The notes beneath the pieces were generated by a model. The model did no database searches, had not been told where the DNA came from, and saw nothing but the letters and a program-made list of their open reading frames with translations. DNA of 64,000 bases from Arion vulgaris (Eukaryota; Mollusca; Gastropoda; Stylommatophora; Arionidae), in the NCBI GenBank assembly GCA_020796225.1, contig CM036764.1, positions 28,435,450 through 28,499,449 of the forward strand, in the 5' to 3' direction. Each line of letters starts with the position of its first letter. Within the stretch, counting starts at the first letter, position 1. The translations under genes were made by a program, and so were the position numbers. This document shows, piece after piece, positions 35,250 to 47,837 of the stretch.

Positions 35250-36060
35250 AGGAATTATGAGGGAATCTGGAAACCCAGTCTACAAACAATGATGAATGAA
35301 GAAAAATAAGAAGGATCAGGTGTGCTTCTAACCAGCCAATTGCAACAACTATCAGTCATCCAGGTAGAATAATAATCTAGGTACGTCTCGAGTTTAATGA
35401 TACCAGTTCTATTAGTCAGTAATCCTGCCTACTGGCATTGTCAGAAAGATATGATGGACTCTTGAGTTAATTCTTTTTTTAGCCGATATACTAGCTCGCA
35501 TGCTATTTTAGGATGACGCAAAGCTAGTACACTGGCTAATTTAGTACACATTGCAATATCAATGTGTCTGGGTGCTTAAGGTAGATATATCCCGAATTAT
35601 GACGAAACATGAGACTTGCCATTTTTAGTTAATTGCATTTTTAGAAACTGCATGCATTTGACTACAACTTCAAATTGTTTTTGAACCTCTAAAAGCCTTC
35701 GTGTTTTCATTACATGCATGTTTATGTGATCACCCTCCTCACAATTTTCCTTAGCAACCATTGTTTACACTTGGTTACTATGTTTCTACACAATTACACT
35801 CCACCCCCTCACATAAAATGCAATTTAATTATGAAAATTGATGTATAACAAGAACGAGGACATATCCACTAAGGGACACTACTCTAATAATGTGATATTC
35901 CCACCAAAGTTCTCATGGAGACTAAATGAAAACACTGGAAATTTCTGAATGTAAAAATATTTTTTTCTAACTTTTGAGGCATTGCTTTTGTCATTTGAAA
36001 CGAACGTTGATTCATTGTTTGGAAGGTAAATTATACTAGCTAGATATTCATATTTAATTA
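35250..36060. other. Intron sequence without recognised features
   Basis: Nothing recognised; it may be the 5' flank of the Mutator-like remnant at 36,069. Confidence 0.35.
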
Positions 36061-36068
36061 AAAGTAGA

Positions 36069-36345
36069 ATGGGTAACAAACAGAAGTCTGGTAGATCAAA
36101 TAAACGAAGATTTTGTGGCAACAAATATTCAAGGAAGAAACACGAGATTTTCTAAACTTGGGCTTCCCAGTGGATACTATTCTGTGGAAAGATGTAAAAT
36201 CAAGGACACCATTCGAATAAATTGTTCGGCGGTGAAGGCATCAAAAGCAACACAGAAAAGAAGAAAACACTGAGAGCCATCAGAAAAGGCTTCCTAGATA
36301 CCAGAGAAGCGAGAGAAGGAGATATGTACACAACAGGTGGTCATT
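36069..36345 (+). pseudogene. Possible Mutator-like transposase remnant, internally deleted
   Basis: The frame starting at 36,069 reads MGNKQKSGRSNKRRFCGNKY then SRKKHEIF and a stop; about 100 bp later another frame reads EKKKTLRAIRKGFLDTREAR then EGDMYTTGGH and a stop. The first resembles the basic N-terminus (KRRFxGNxxT) and the second the C-terminal tail (K-x-x-R-x-x-R-K-G-x-x-D-x-x-E-x-x-EG-x-x-Y-x-x-GG) of Mutator-like transposases annotated in invertebrate genomes, as far as I recall. The catalytic core is missing. Confidence 0.35.
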
Positions 36346-36349
36346 AGCA

Positions 36350-37150
36350 GCACTCTGGCAAGTAAAATAGTGGAAAGTTTTTGTTTTTTCAAGTTTCCCG
36401 TCAATTGTAATTTTTGTGTTGTTGTCAAACTTTCAAACATGATATCTCAAACATTTTTTGTCTAATTGACTTGCAATTTGGCACACATATTCTTAGATAT
36501 GCAATGCTTAATCTGAAGTAATATAATCTCAAACCAATAAAAATAGCTATATTTTCTTCAATTTAAGCAAGTTTGATAAATATAAATTTTACCACTTTTG
36601 GGAGTGGTATATCATTTAAATTCATTTTTTTTAAAAGTTCTTTATGAAATTCAAATATTTTACTTCACATTAACCAACTGACTGTTGCGAACATGTATGC
36701 TAAAAATGAAGGCTTTCAAACAATTGGCTCCTGAGTAATCTTGTTTGAAAAAAGTATCTATTTTTAGTAATGGCGGCCATATTGGAATCTAATTTGCATA
36801 TTCAAGAACAACATTTTTAATCACATCTTTTTTTAAACCATATTAAGTGTAACTGTGTGGTTTAAATTAAGCTGGGAACTATATTAACGATAATAGCCTT
36901 CCTGGGACTATATCTACCTTAAAGATAACTGAGTGAATCGGTCAATACGGATATCGTGATGTCACTAGTGAGACTGATCTTCGTGCCAACTTCATTTAGA
37001 TCTGTCTGTTGTGAACATTCTTATTTTTATGAATGCACTTACACTAACGCCTGTCCACTAGTTTATGTTGTCAATCCATTTGCTCTTATGTTTGTCTCTT
37101 TTTCTTGTCCATGTCATTGTTATTTGTAATATAGTTTTAGAAATGTAAGA
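36350..37150. other. Intron sequence without recognised features
   Basis: AT-rich; a GGCGGCCATATTGGAATCTA block at 36,770-36,790 is of a kind often seen inside DNA transposons, but no inverted terminus was found. Confidence 0.35.
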
Positions 37151-37159
37151 AGATCTGAT

Positions 37160-37530
37160 CATGTATCATACCTCTGCAGTTTTCTTCGCTACAATAAACA
37201 ATAGTTGATCGTAAAACTATCCAACGATGACTACTACACACTCGACAGACAAGGACATGCCATCATCTCCCGACTAGGGACAAGGCATAACAGACTGCAA
37301 ACACAGGGCTACGATTGTCTCCTTCCCCTTTGTATCCATGTGGCACCGCTGATCAAACCACAGAACAAGTCATGCAAGACTGTCCCCTGTGTGTCCTCCT
37401 TAAAAAGGGATGTTGGCCCTACAACATAACACTACATTCAAAACTACTTGGTATCCAAGATGAGCTACAAGATCAGACAACAGTCAACTTCCTCATAAGA
37501 ACGCGCATGACTGTATAATCATCAAAATAT
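37160..37530 (+). mobile_element. LINE 3' fragment after RNase H
   Basis: Reads IISRLGTRHNRLQTQGYDCL, then TADQTTEQVMQDCPLCVLLK and NFLIRTRMTV. This is the RxRTGHNRL...C-C-G...QTxEHxLxxCP cysteine block that ends many Jockey/CR1-like ORFs downstream of RNase H. One frameshift near 37,330. Ends with AAGAAGAAGA. Confidence 0.75.
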
Positions 37531-37815
37531 CGATCGCAAAGAAGAAGAAGACCGTATGGTCTAGATCTGTCAACAATAAATACATCTGTTGACTTATTGG
37601 TTTGTAATTAACAGCAAACTCCCTTAATGAACTTAACCCGCTTCCTACACGCCAGGGATCAAAGCTATACAACGCCTACGTCAGACAGTCAATACACTGG
37701 TGAGAAAATGATGTCCATAAATTATAGCTATTGCGAAACTGATCACACTAAATACTAACTAGATTCAGTCAATAATGATAGCAAACAGATACGATTATAC
37801 ATTACGTGTATATTA

Positions 37816-37818
<3 letters not shown>

Positions 37819-37874
<56 letters not shown>
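37819..37874. repeat. (AT)n microsatellite
   Basis: About 28 TA dinucleotides in a row. Can form cruciform or slippage structures. Confidence 0.95.
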
Positions 37875-37881
<7 letters not shown>

Positions 37882-37983
37882 ACGTAGGTTAACTTATTAT
37901 AAACGTATATATAAGTAAAAGTCAAGTTTGCAAACCATGTGGAGAACAATGTGTTAGTCACGTAAATTTCTCGACCTAATGAA

Positions 37984-38172
37984 TAATATAGGTGAAGTGG
38001 TCAGCATCACGTAGGCCACCTTCACTTCATATAGTTTGTTCTGATATCCCAAATAACGTTCGGTCGACTCGACAGCCATTTGCGTTTGAAAAAATACTCT
38101 ATTCAACTGTGAATCGGACCAAATTCGCCCGTCTATGAAGCAAGTGCACTATTATGTTATCGCGGCTCTCTT
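37984..38172 (-). mobile_element. SINE family A, copy 3, 3' truncated
   Basis: GGTGAAGTGGTCAGCATCAC, CGGTCGACTCGACAGCC and a TTATCGCGGCTCTC end align with 2,610-2,803; the distal part of the element is missing. Confidence 0.7.
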
Positions 38173-38659
38173 AAACATTATGTTATTTTTATTATGAGTC
38201 TATTTCAGACAACAAATTATGGTGTGTCTGTATGAAAGTAGTGGTTTAATCCTAGGCTGTTGATATCTCAATAAAGTTTGTATGGGAAAAGTAGTGGAAA
38301 TGTCCTAGTACGTTGAACACTTTTGCCCCAGATCTGTCATTTTATCAGTGCAAAGACTACATACATTGCAAGCTTATACTCATATCAAAGACTGTTCCTT
38401 GTCAATTATACATCAATCTCACTTCTATTCCTTTCCGTTTCTAATCGACTTAGAGTTGTCACTTATCACTAACATTCTTTGGCTGTAAGTCGGATATGAC
38501 ATTCCTACATTCCATATGGGTAAAATGGGGTCACAATGTACTCATACTCTCTGTGCAAACTATACATATTACAAAGAGTGATCAACGTGACTGATAAGAA
38601 AGAACGCAAACAAACAACATCCCTAACATTTATATTAGTTTGTAAATTCAGAGCTTCTA

Positions 38660-39105
38660 ATGGTTGATTGATTGATAGGATCATCATCATTGCACTTTGG
38701 TGAGTAACCATGTGTGCTCCAATCTCTTTCTTACACAGGAAGATCGCAGCTGCAATGCACGAATTATGTAGCACCGGGGAGGGTCCCGGTGTAATTGTGA
38801 AGATGGTGAAGATATTTATGTATGAAATTGTATTTTTAATCTTTTCTAATGAATTTTGCCCGTGCAGCGGCTTTCCAGCCTGCTCTTCTCGATTTTCAAC
38901 TGCCAATGGTTCTTTTACGTGCTCAAATTGAACACGGGACCTAGGTTTTATTGTCCGTCTCCGATAGGACCAGAAACTTGACCTCACCTACACTGAGATC
39001 AGGGATCTGGAAAAATATCCAGATGGCTCCATGAGGGAGTGAACCTGGTACCTTTGACATGAGAGATGAGCACCTAACCTCTACGCCACTAGCGCCTAAA
39101 TTCGT
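38660..39105 (-). mobile_element. SINE family H, full copy
   Basis: About 445 bp. Minus-strand head GGCGCTAGTGGCGTAGAGGT with B-box CCAGGTTCACTCCC, a long body with CCTATCGGAGACGG and CGAGAAGAGCAGGCTGG, and an (ATCA)n tail at 38,665. It is the reference used to show that the copy at 17,366 is split. Confidence 0.8.
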
Positions 39106-39639
39106 TTTAACTAGATCAGCTTTTCATTACAATTTCTGTATCAAAACACTATTAGAGATACGGGTAATCCAACCCCCCCATGATAACCTGGGAAAATAGT
39201 ATCTAATATCACACAAATTTGTACGGATTGGTTACTGATAAGATTTCAGTAACAGAAAAAGTCCCATTTAAAAGTAGGACATCTATTGAGTTATACAAGA
39301 GAATAGTGTCCGACATGATTGGTCATATGGCAAGCCGCCAGAGCTGACTCATACAAAATACAAATCAATGTTACTTCCCTATGTGACACACGCAGATCGT
39401 GTGTATGTCACTGAAGTATATTGTTCACATAATAGAATATACATAGAGAATACAAGCATATAAGTATCTTCAAATGGTAAGTCTCTTCATAACAACCCGT
39501 CCGTGTATGATTATTATTATTTCATGATCTTCTTCAATCTCGACTATCTACTTCAATCAATAATAGATGTATAGGGATATATCAATACAATTTGCAGTAG
39601 CTTTTTCACACCTTAGTCCATGAAGTGTCTGTCACTTCA

Positions 39640-39785
39640 CAATTCTAGACCATAGTTTACAGGAGGTATGAGGGTCAATTCCTTTCCTTGCGTACGAAAC
39701 GTCGAGTGTGAAATTGAACCCACAAGCCTCTTGTGGCCGAATCGATAGGCAAACTGCTTATGAATTACGCTAAGCTGTGTCACCA
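39640..39785 (-). mobile_element. SINE family I, copy 2
   Basis: Minus strand: AGCTTAGCGTAATTCATAAG, B-box-like GTGGGTTCAATTTC, then CACTCGACGTTTCG and GGAATTGACCCTCATACC. Confidence 0.7.
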
Positions 39786-39789
39786 ATAA

Positions 39790-40850
39790 TAGATACTTCA
39801 TCAAAACTATCATCTAATAAAAGTTACATAATCAGAACGTGTGTGTGTTGAGATAATTCATTTCACATCACGTTGTACGTGTTGTCCACAAACACCTACT
39901 AGCACCAGAAATATTATTTACCAATACTATACCAACGTTATACCATTATCAAGCTATTATCACATCAGCTGCTACAACAGAAGTAGGGTATCACATTACA
40001 ATAAACACTACAGCACAATTAGTACCAAAAACAGATGTTACCAAATCCTCTACGAGAAGAAAACGAGTATCCACGAAACAAGTAAGTCATTATAATGATG
40101 AAAGGTACATTACAATATCAGATATCGTAATGGAGTTAAGTATCTCGCTAAACTGAGCACCACAAACCATGCAAATAAAATATCTAATTAATGAGCCCGA
40201 CATCAGAGCACGAATCCATTGAGTAACTAAAGCTGAACACAACAGCCGGCAGCAACGACAGGGACAAATGTAGAGTAAATGTCAGCTGTCAAGTTAACAT
40301 CAATTATTATTATACGTATATGTCGGCAGAGGTGGCACTGAGGATGTGACACTGTGGATGCATGTACAGATCTATATGTCCTTGCGTTAGTGTCGCCTGC
40401 GTCTTGTACGGGAAACACATATATCTATCAACTTTGTATTCTATCCCGAAACACACACGTTCTCTATATCGCTGCAGCTGGTGAATTATATGGGGAAACT
40501 TTGACAACTGTGTAGCTAGCGTGTTACACGGGGACACGCGTAGATATGTCAATACCTGTTCAATGCGCGTGAGTTATCAGAAACTCGGAAGATCTTATCT
40601 GAGCTGTTAGAGCACGCTAGCCGAGAACCGGTGTTGTCATACGTGGGACATTTCGAAATGACGGTGAATAATCATTTAGAGTTTTATTGTGCCAAAAGAA
40701 CAATTTAAAGTCGCATTATATTATCATTGGTCGGTAGAAAATGAACGGCGAGTAAACAACGCTAGGACGAATTAATGTCTGCAGTATCTGCTGGACTTTC
40801 CTAAAAGCGCATTTGTTTACTACAATTCTACAGAACTGCGCATACATTGA
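39790..40850. other. Intron sequence without recognised features
   Basis: No gene or known repeat recognised in this stretch. Confidence 0.35.
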
Positions 40851-40891
40851 CTGAGAGAGTGATAACATTATAGATGACATGAGAGAGAGAG

Positions 40892-40940
40892 TGGTTGTGT
40901 GTGTGTGTGTGTGTGCGTGTGCGTGCGTGCGTGCGTGTTT
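40892..40940. repeat. (GT)n/(GTGC)n microsatellite
   Basis: GTGTGTGTGTG passing into GTGCGTGCGTGCGTG; a potential Z-DNA former. Confidence 0.9.
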
Positions 40941-40954
40941 GTGTGAACTAATGG

Positions 40955-41665
40955 CGATAGAGTGAACTAATGGTGACAGAGAGTCAACTGCTAGTGACAG
41001 ATAGGGTGAGCAATTATGGCAGAGAAAACATGATAATAATTGACCGAAACGACGAGAGCAAGACTGAAAAGTGACAGAGCAGAACTAGGAGTTGCACACA
41101 GAAGAGGAGTCGGGTGACAGTGAGAATAAACTAAGGGTCACAGAGGGTAAACTCGGATTGACATAGCGAACTAGGTGTAACAATGAGTAAAATAGTGTGT
41201 GTACGGCGGATAATAGGGAATGTGAACTATAACTAACAGAGATAGCAGTTAGGGATGCGTGGGTACTATGAGTGACAAAGATAAAAAAAACAGGTAACTA
41301 TGAGTAACAGAGAGATTGAACTATGATTGACAGAGCGAGAATGAGGGATGGCAGTGAGAGCGAGACTGAAGAGTGACAGAGAGTAGAGAACAATGAGTGA
41401 CAGTGACAGAGTGTGAATAGGGAATGTCAGGGAGAGCGAGACGACAGGAGTGACAAAGTGAATGAAGGATGACAGTGAGATCGGTAAGACAGAAGTGACA
41501 AGAATAGGGAATGATAGAGCCGCGAGACATAAGTGGCAGAGAGTGGATGAGGAAAGCAAGACAGGGGTGACAGTAAAAGCTGTCAGACAGGAGTGACAGA
41601 GTGTGTATGAGGAAAGACCGAAAGAGAGAGGCGAGATAGAAGTGACAGAGTGAATGAGACAGTGA
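40955..41665. repeat. Degenerate purine-rich repeat (GTGACAGAG type)
   Basis: Diverged tandem copies of GTGACAGAG(A/T)G(A/T)GAATGA over about 700 bp. The minus strand is Ser/Leu-rich and open for 97 codons, which I read as a composition effect. Confidence 0.8.
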
Positions 41666-41850
41666 AAGTAAGACTTGAGTAGTGATATAAAAAGTATAAT
41701 TAGAAATGAGAACTACATCGATAGCAGAATGCGTGCTGACGGGGGTGTAAGATATTCCCTACCACGTAGGAATAAACAACACTACACAAGTACGACACAC
41801 GCAGCGTGTCAATGATTGTTATTACACACATCAATTCGGACTAGATCAGC

Positions 41851-42212
41851 CACAGCCAACTCTAGATAACTAGGCCAGACAACTAACCGCGGATTCCTTG
41901 AACTAGATCAGAAAAGGGGGCTGAAAATTACAAATGTTTGATAGAACACTGCACGCTTTTTTTGCAATTTTACTCAATTCTGTGAGTCTATGGTTATTTA
42001 TTGGTGAAAAATATTCGTAATATTGATATTCCTTATTGTTAAACTTAACTTGTTGCATAATATAACTTCGAGTTAGCATTTTGTGTTGATTTTAAAATGA
42101 ATTCGTCTATATACACCAATATTGGAATGCGAGGTCACGTGGTGTAGTTGTGGCCTGATTTCCCATAATTCTTACCTGAGTCCGAAGACTCATAAATTTA
42201 TAGTTGGCTCTG
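41851..42212 (+). mobile_element. CACAGCC element copy (362 bp, 7-bp TSD)
   Basis: Begins CACAGCCAACTCTAG and ends TATAGTTGGCTCTG; flanked by GATCAGC (41,844-41,850) and GTTCAGC (42,213-42,219), a 7-bp target duplication with one mismatch. Body shared with 63,093-63,445, 63,471-63,830 (inverted) and, more diverged, 53,405-53,745. No ORF: a non-autonomous DNA transposon by structure. Confidence 0.85.
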
Positions 42213-42425
42213 GTTCAGCTGAGTGGCGTTCCTATGAAATGATAAAATAAACGTTCTAATATTTGACAGCTTCACACTACAAATATATATATGGCATGTG
42301 AAAGGACATAGGGATTGTAAAGTATAAAGAAATGTATTGTATTTAAAGGGGTCGTTATGGTGAAGTAGTTGAGACGTTTGCCTGTCAAAGTAAAGAGAGG
42401 GTAAGAGGGGGAGGAGTAAAGAGCT

Positions 42426-42905
42426 CACTTTAATACTACGAAATATATATGTAAATACGATGCTAAGCCCGTATTTTTTATTGACCAATAACACACGGTA
42501 GATAATGTGACCAACATCACGACAACTCAGTGTACAGCAACACATCACTTTAATACTACGAAATATATATGTAAATACGATGCTAAGCCCGTATTTTTTA
42601 TTGACCAATAACACACGGTAGATAATGTGACCAACATCACGACAACTCAGTGTACAGCAACACATCACTTTAATACTACGAAATATATCTGTAAATACGA
42701 TGCTAAGCCCGTATTTTTTATTGACCAATAACACACGGTAGATAATGTGACCAACATCACGACAACTCAGTGTACAGCAACACATCACTTTAATACTACG
42801 AAATATATCTGTAAATACGATGCTAAGCCCGTATTTTTTATTGACCAATAGCACACGGTAGATAATGTGACCAACATCACGACAACCCAGTGTACAGCAA
42901 CACAT
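42426..42905. repeat. 120-bp tandem repeat, 4 copies, SINE-derived
   Basis: Copies start CACTTTAATACTACGAAATA at 42,426, 42,546, 42,666 and 42,786; they differ at two or three sites. The middle of the unit (CCGTATTTTTTATTGACC, then CACACGGTAGATAATGTG and ACCAACATCACG) matches the distal part of SINE family A at 2,575-2,640. 120 is divisible by three, giving a 40-residue repeat open frame on the minus strand. Confidence 0.95.
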
Positions 42906-43472
42906 CATTTAAGCAACGTCGCATGGGATTGTCGTCAATTTATTATTAAATACATACTCAACTATTGAAAAGCAGAAGAAAACATTCAGCGGCTTGTTCC
43001 ACTAATGGTGGTTGTAGTGATATACGGTAATTCATTGCTTGTGTGTATTAGAAATAATTGTACTTGCCATCACAAACACATCAATAGAAGGTGACCCGGT
43101 ATAAGATGAACATTATTTCACAGCGCCCCTCACATACCTCATCTGCTGCTTAATCAATACGTTTGAGTATGTACAGTGCCTGGGGCTTTTCAATCTTTAT
43201 GGTCTGCAAATACCTAAGCATACCACACTCAAAAAACACTTAATTTTAAAGATAATAATAAATATTTATTGAGATATTTGAATGACAACTATAATAAATA
43301 ATGTCAGTTGTCATGTTTTTTAAACATACCGAACGATATAATAACAGACACAGTACATGTGTAGGTATGTTGGTACTTCACCCACGATTCATTAACCAAT
43401 AACCAATATAGATAGCAGAACTGTAATTGTTTTAACCGTTTAAAAGTTTCTGTTTGTAGAGCTGTAATTTTT

Positions 43473-43670
43473 TTTCGATCCAGAAGCACTTGAGCGTTCA
43501 GCTCTTCGGCTCGGTGCCATGGACATCGCAACCCTTCGGTTCGGTGCCACGAACACCGTAAATCTGGAGAACCTGTGTCTTTTCTGCCAGCCCGTGGAAT
43601 TGAACCCGCAATCAGAGATCTTGTCACCCGTAGTCCAACGCGCTACGAACACGCTGGGCAGACGGGCTAA
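43473..43670 (-). mobile_element. SINE family G, copy 2, with target-site duplication
   Basis: Flanked by AGCTGTAATTTTT at 43,460-43,472 and 43,671-43,683. Minus-strand head AGCCCGTCTGCCCAGCGTGT, B-box GGGTTCAATTCC, and poly(A). Confidence 0.9.
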
Positions 43671-43725
43671 AGCTGTAATTTTTAAAAAAAAGATTTTTAA
43701 AATAATCGCATTACTTAATTTGTGG

Positions 43726-43970
43726 TGGCGTCTGTAGCTTAGGGGTTAGTGACTCGTTCTATTAACCCCGACGTTCTGAGTTCGAATCACGCTGCGGACA
43801 GTTTGGTTGCAAATTGTTTGCGTGAATTTTAACAAAAGGACGATGGCACCATCCGTTCAGAAAGCAATGGCAAATTACTGAAAGTAATAATGCCTAGAAA
43901 AATCACAAACAGCGTTAAAAGCTGGGGCTGATTCGCAAAGTCATGTATAGGATATGCAATTAACTCTTTT
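43726..43970 (+). mobile_element. SINE family D, full copy
   Basis: Head GTCTGTAGCTTAGGGGTTAG (A-box) and GAGTTCGAATCACGC (B-box), then CAGTTTGGTTGCAAATTG, CCGTTCAGAAAGCAATGGC and TGCCTAGAAAAATCACAAAC. Starts 43 bp after a family G SINE. Confidence 0.85.
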
Positions 43971-44045
43971 AAACTTAATTTGTACACGTACAAATGCGTT
44001 TTTCAGGTTAATTAACCGGCAAGAACTGCTATTTTCAGTTTATGT

Positions 44046-44325
44046 TCCGCCCGTGTGTTGCCTGGTCTCGAAAGAGGAGCAAAGAACAGTAACACTGCGA
44101 CCTACAATGCATGTCGTAAGAGGCGACTGTGGTAGGGACCTAGGAAAGCTACCCTAGTAAATACAAAGCATAGCATAAATCGGATGTGCGGGCCTACTTG
44201 TAGGCGCATAACTGGCACAACGTACAATCGCACTTAGGCTCGGATTACATACAAATCACACAGAGAGTGGTCAACAAGTGGTTGATATGGAGCGTTGGAA
44301 GAAGAAAAAGAAGAAGTGTATGTTC
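44046..44325 (+). mobile_element. SINE family C, copy 1
   Basis: GTGTGTTGCCTGGTCTCGAA head, AACACTGCGACCTACAATGC, core CATGTCGTAAGAGGCGACTG, then GCTACCCTAGTAAATAC and an end GGTTGATATGGAGCGTTGGA with (AAGAAG)n. Confidence 0.8.
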
Positions 44326-44619
44326 ACTTCAAGACGTTGTTTTTGATAAGCAAATTTTACATATGTAAACTTCATTTTCAAGAATAATGCACACACATTG
44401 TAATGTGTGCGTTTATACGATAAAGTTTGCACGATAATAAGCACTAATATATCTCTATCTCTTTCAGGTTTTTTTAAAAAAAGGACAGCAACTCATGATG
44501 ACCCAGGTTAAGACTAGAAGATAGCGATGGGGCAGGCATACAGTCTAGTGTCACTCCTATGGATTATATATATATATATATATATAATGCCCGGTATCCT
44601 TTACATACATTACGGTATG

Positions 44620-44785
44620 AAGTACCTGTCCTTTCGCATTTTTAGATCCCAGTACGCAAAAGGTAGGAGGGACAATTCCTTTCCTCCTCTCATGTGGAAA
44701 GTCGAGTGGGGAATTGAACCAACCCTCGGGCGTTCGAGTCGATAGGTGAACGCTTATGCATTACGCTAATCCGTGCCCCCTCATT
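44620..44785 (-). mobile_element. SINE family I, copy 3
   Basis: Minus strand: GCACGGATTAGCGTAATGCA, a head like that of the copy at 30,755, then CACTCGACTTTCCACATG and GGAATTGTCCCTCCTACC. Confidence 0.7.
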
Positions 44786-45194
44786 AATTTTGTAATGCAT
44801 GTTTTCAAATCTTGAATATTTCCCAATGTGGCGGTTAGTACATGCGTGTAACGCCAATAATTATTGATCAGCAAATTGATTTCCAACACCAGAACGCTCC
44901 AAAATCACCGGGAAAAAATCATAAGATGTTACATATCTATAAACCTGTAGATTTTAACCAAAGAACAACTTGACATACTCGGCAATATTTGTACAGGCAA
45001 TCAAATATTAAACAGGTCACCAAAAATAAAAACTACACTTTTCCACAGTCAATATAAAAGCCGTTAACACACGCCAGAGGTCAATGAGCTAGGCTAACAC
45101 ACTGCACGCCGCGTAGTTCACAACACTATAGCCATGTGTGTTTAGAATCTAGGCTATGCCGGGACAGTCACAAGTATATCATCATTATCTAAAA

Positions 45195-45435
45195 GGGTAT
45201 AAAGTCGAAGGATTGACTTTGACCGCACCGGGTTTTACCCCATATGGTTCGGTTTCTGTCCACAGACATGGCATTCTATCTGCCGAGGGTATTGCACAAA
45301 GCACGAACTCCGTAGCTCAGGCAACACTCCTAGGGGTCTTAAGAAAAAATGCACGCGTGAACACAACGGGGCGCTTCGGGTTCGAATCCAAGAGCTTCGG
45401 AACGCAAGGCAAAAACACTTAGCCACAGAGAACCC
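45195..45435 (-). mobile_element. SINE family E, copy 3
   Basis: Minus-strand head GTTCTCTGTGGCTAAGTGTT, B-box GGATTCGAACCC, and body GTTGCCTGAGCTACGGAGTT through to TGACTTTAGCC-like end near 45,200. Confidence 0.7.
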
Positions 45436-45784
45436 CACCATCATCTATTGTAATGAAATATGTAAGAAGCATAAGGTATGCACTTGTGGACTGAACCTAT
45501 GGGTGTTGTACGCATTCTTGATGCATGTCGAATCTACAGCGAAGGGGGCAGGAAGAAAATATGGCACACAAACGGAGACGAAGTTACTACCTAACCTGGG
45601 GTGGTTCTGTAGACGACATGAAGTGAATCATACATTTCATTAAAGCTATTTGTGCTGTGATCTGGTGACTGAACAAAATAACGACGAAGAATGAGATCAG
45701 CAAAGAGGAAGACAACGTCATGAGTGGGAATGAAACATTAAGAGGTAGGGAAATAACAGTATGTCAGAGTATACTGTAATTATG

Positions 45785-46040
45785 TGGGTGGTGTGGTGTG
45801 GTGTGTCTGTGGATAAGTGGTTAAACTTTTGTCGTGCGTTCCGAAGACCATGGGTTCCAATTTGGATCGCGTCGTTCTGTTCACGAGTGAATTTTCTCAG
45901 ACTCTAGGATTGTTGCAGGAGCTACGGAGTTCGTGCTTTGTGCAATAATCTCGGCATGCGACGTGCCATTTCTGTGGAGAATGACCGAGCCATATGGGGT
46001 AATTCCTGGTTCAATGAAGTCAATGCTTCTTCGGCTTTAG
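45785..46040 (+). mobile_element. SINE family E, copy 2
   Basis: Head GTGTCTGTGGATAAGTGGTT, weak B-box, body AGGATTGTTGCAGGAGCTAC and GTGCCATTTCTGTGG. Confidence 0.75.
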
Positions 46041-46649
46041 ACCGCAACGAATAGCATGAAATGTTGTCGGTCCATAACAGGAAAACTTCCATGTGGAGGA
46101 GATACGTGATCTGATGTATTCTTAGTTGCAACATGATACACAGAAAGGTAAGCTTGATCGACAAATACATAAAACTAAGCATAAAGAAAGATAAGAAAAA
46201 ACGATGTAAAATGAAGCACGTAAGAGGAAAAAGCTTTTATTTGATTAGAAAATAACAAGAAAATATACACTAGAAAATACAAAGTATATAACAATTCAAA
46301 TGTCAAATGAGTTGTCATGCGTGGTTCCGAATTACAGCGGACAACAAAATCGATAACCAAGACATGAAATAACGTTAACAATTTCTCTAACCAGGAGCAA
46401 TTAGATGATAGATATTACCAGGACACTAATGCGATATTTAATGTATGTGTGTGTCTGCGTTTGTGTGAGTCGGACGTGTCCGTGTGAGTGGAGACGGACA
46501 AATTGAATGAACATGCGACATTAGAACAATAATGTGAGTTGTTTTTTTTTAATATCAAGATCCATAATGAAGAAATCATAGACAAATCATGATAAGGCAG
46601 ATTTTATTCTTTAACGGGCAAATACGACGAAATAAACAACATTTCAATC

Positions 46650-46910
46650 AATCAAGTGTTATGCCTGCCGGCGTAGGCGATAATGTCTCTCCAAAACTTT
46701 CTCTCTTCTTGGTGCAGTTAATCAGTTCTGACGTCGATCTTTTGTCGAACCACGATTTCAGACAATCCAACCACGATTTCAGACCATCCAACATATCGCC
46801 CTTCTGTCTTCCACGAATTTTACCTGTTGTCCCCAAATGTTCTAAACCTCCTCTTCGCATCATATGCCCGAAGAACCTTGATTGTCTGACAATTATTCTT
46901 TCAACTTGCA
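46650..46910 (-). mobile_element. LINE ORF 3'-end fragment
   Basis: Encodes IVRQSRFFGHMMRRGGLEHL then GTTGKIRGRQ and FDKRSTSELINCTKKRESF; a duplicated SWLDCLKSWFDK segment marks a 24-bp tandem duplication. Same family as the fragment in the U12 intron. Confidence 0.75.
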
Positions 46911-47144
46911 AGTAATATCTCTGAGAGAAATCAATAGAAAGAGAACAAAACAGACTGAACTGGAATATTCTAGCTAGACTGAGGTAGATGAAGAAAGTAA
47001 TCGGGAAGTATGTACCCCTTGTGGTTTTCTCTTCTTTGCATTTGTTTGACATCTGCCAAACAAAGAACTATATTTAGCATCAATGTCTACAGATCTAACA
47101 TCTTCACATCGAAACCTTTCAGCTTCAAACGACGTCACTTATAT

Positions 47145-47485
47145 TAACGCATTGCCCGTGTGTTGCCTTGGCTCGCAAGGGGAGAAAATAATAACACTGC
47201 GATCTACAAGGCATGTCGTAAGAGGCGACTGTTGCCGGTGCTCGCAAGGACAGCAAACAATAGTAACACTGCGACCTACAAGGCATGTCGTAAGAGGTGA
47301 CTGAGGTAGCGGCCTACGGAAGCTACCCTAGTAAATTAAAAGCGTCGTAGAAATCTGATGTGCTGGCATACTTGTATGACGCATAACTGACCCAGAGTAC
47401 AATAGCTCTTAGGCTCAGATCACATACAAATCACAAAGAGTGGTTAACAAGTGGTCGATATGGAGCGTTCGAAGAAGAAGAAGAT
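47145..47485 (+). mobile_element. SINE family C, copy with duplicated head
   Basis: The block from GCTCGCAAGG through the core CATGTCGTAAGAGGCGACTG occurs twice in tandem (cores at about 47,213 and 47,284), followed by one body and an (AAGAAG)n tail. Confidence 0.8.
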
Positions 47486-47837
47486 ACTATCGCATTGTTA
47501 TTGTTGCCTTTTTTCAAGAAACTATCAGCGCAATGTTAAACGCTGTCCCCATATTCCCATCCATTGTCAACATCCCTTAGTAAAACAGGTTCAAAGAATG
47601 CGTAGACTACAAGCAACACATGGTGATGCAGCAGGTTTAGAACCAAATATATCCAAGACATAAACGACTTACTGTTAACGATAGAACTCAAGTATGGATA
47701 GTTCGTCAAGCAGCAAGAATGCTTGTCTACAAATGTGAGTTACAGAAACCTACACTAACCGAGACATAAAACAGATACATGAAATCTGTTTCTGCTACTA
47801 CTGATGCTAAAACTACAACTACTAGTACTAATAACGA

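Noticed and set aside
42198..42908. 236-codon Cys-rich repeat protein
   Set aside because: Four 120-bp units derived from a SINE; unit divisible by three.
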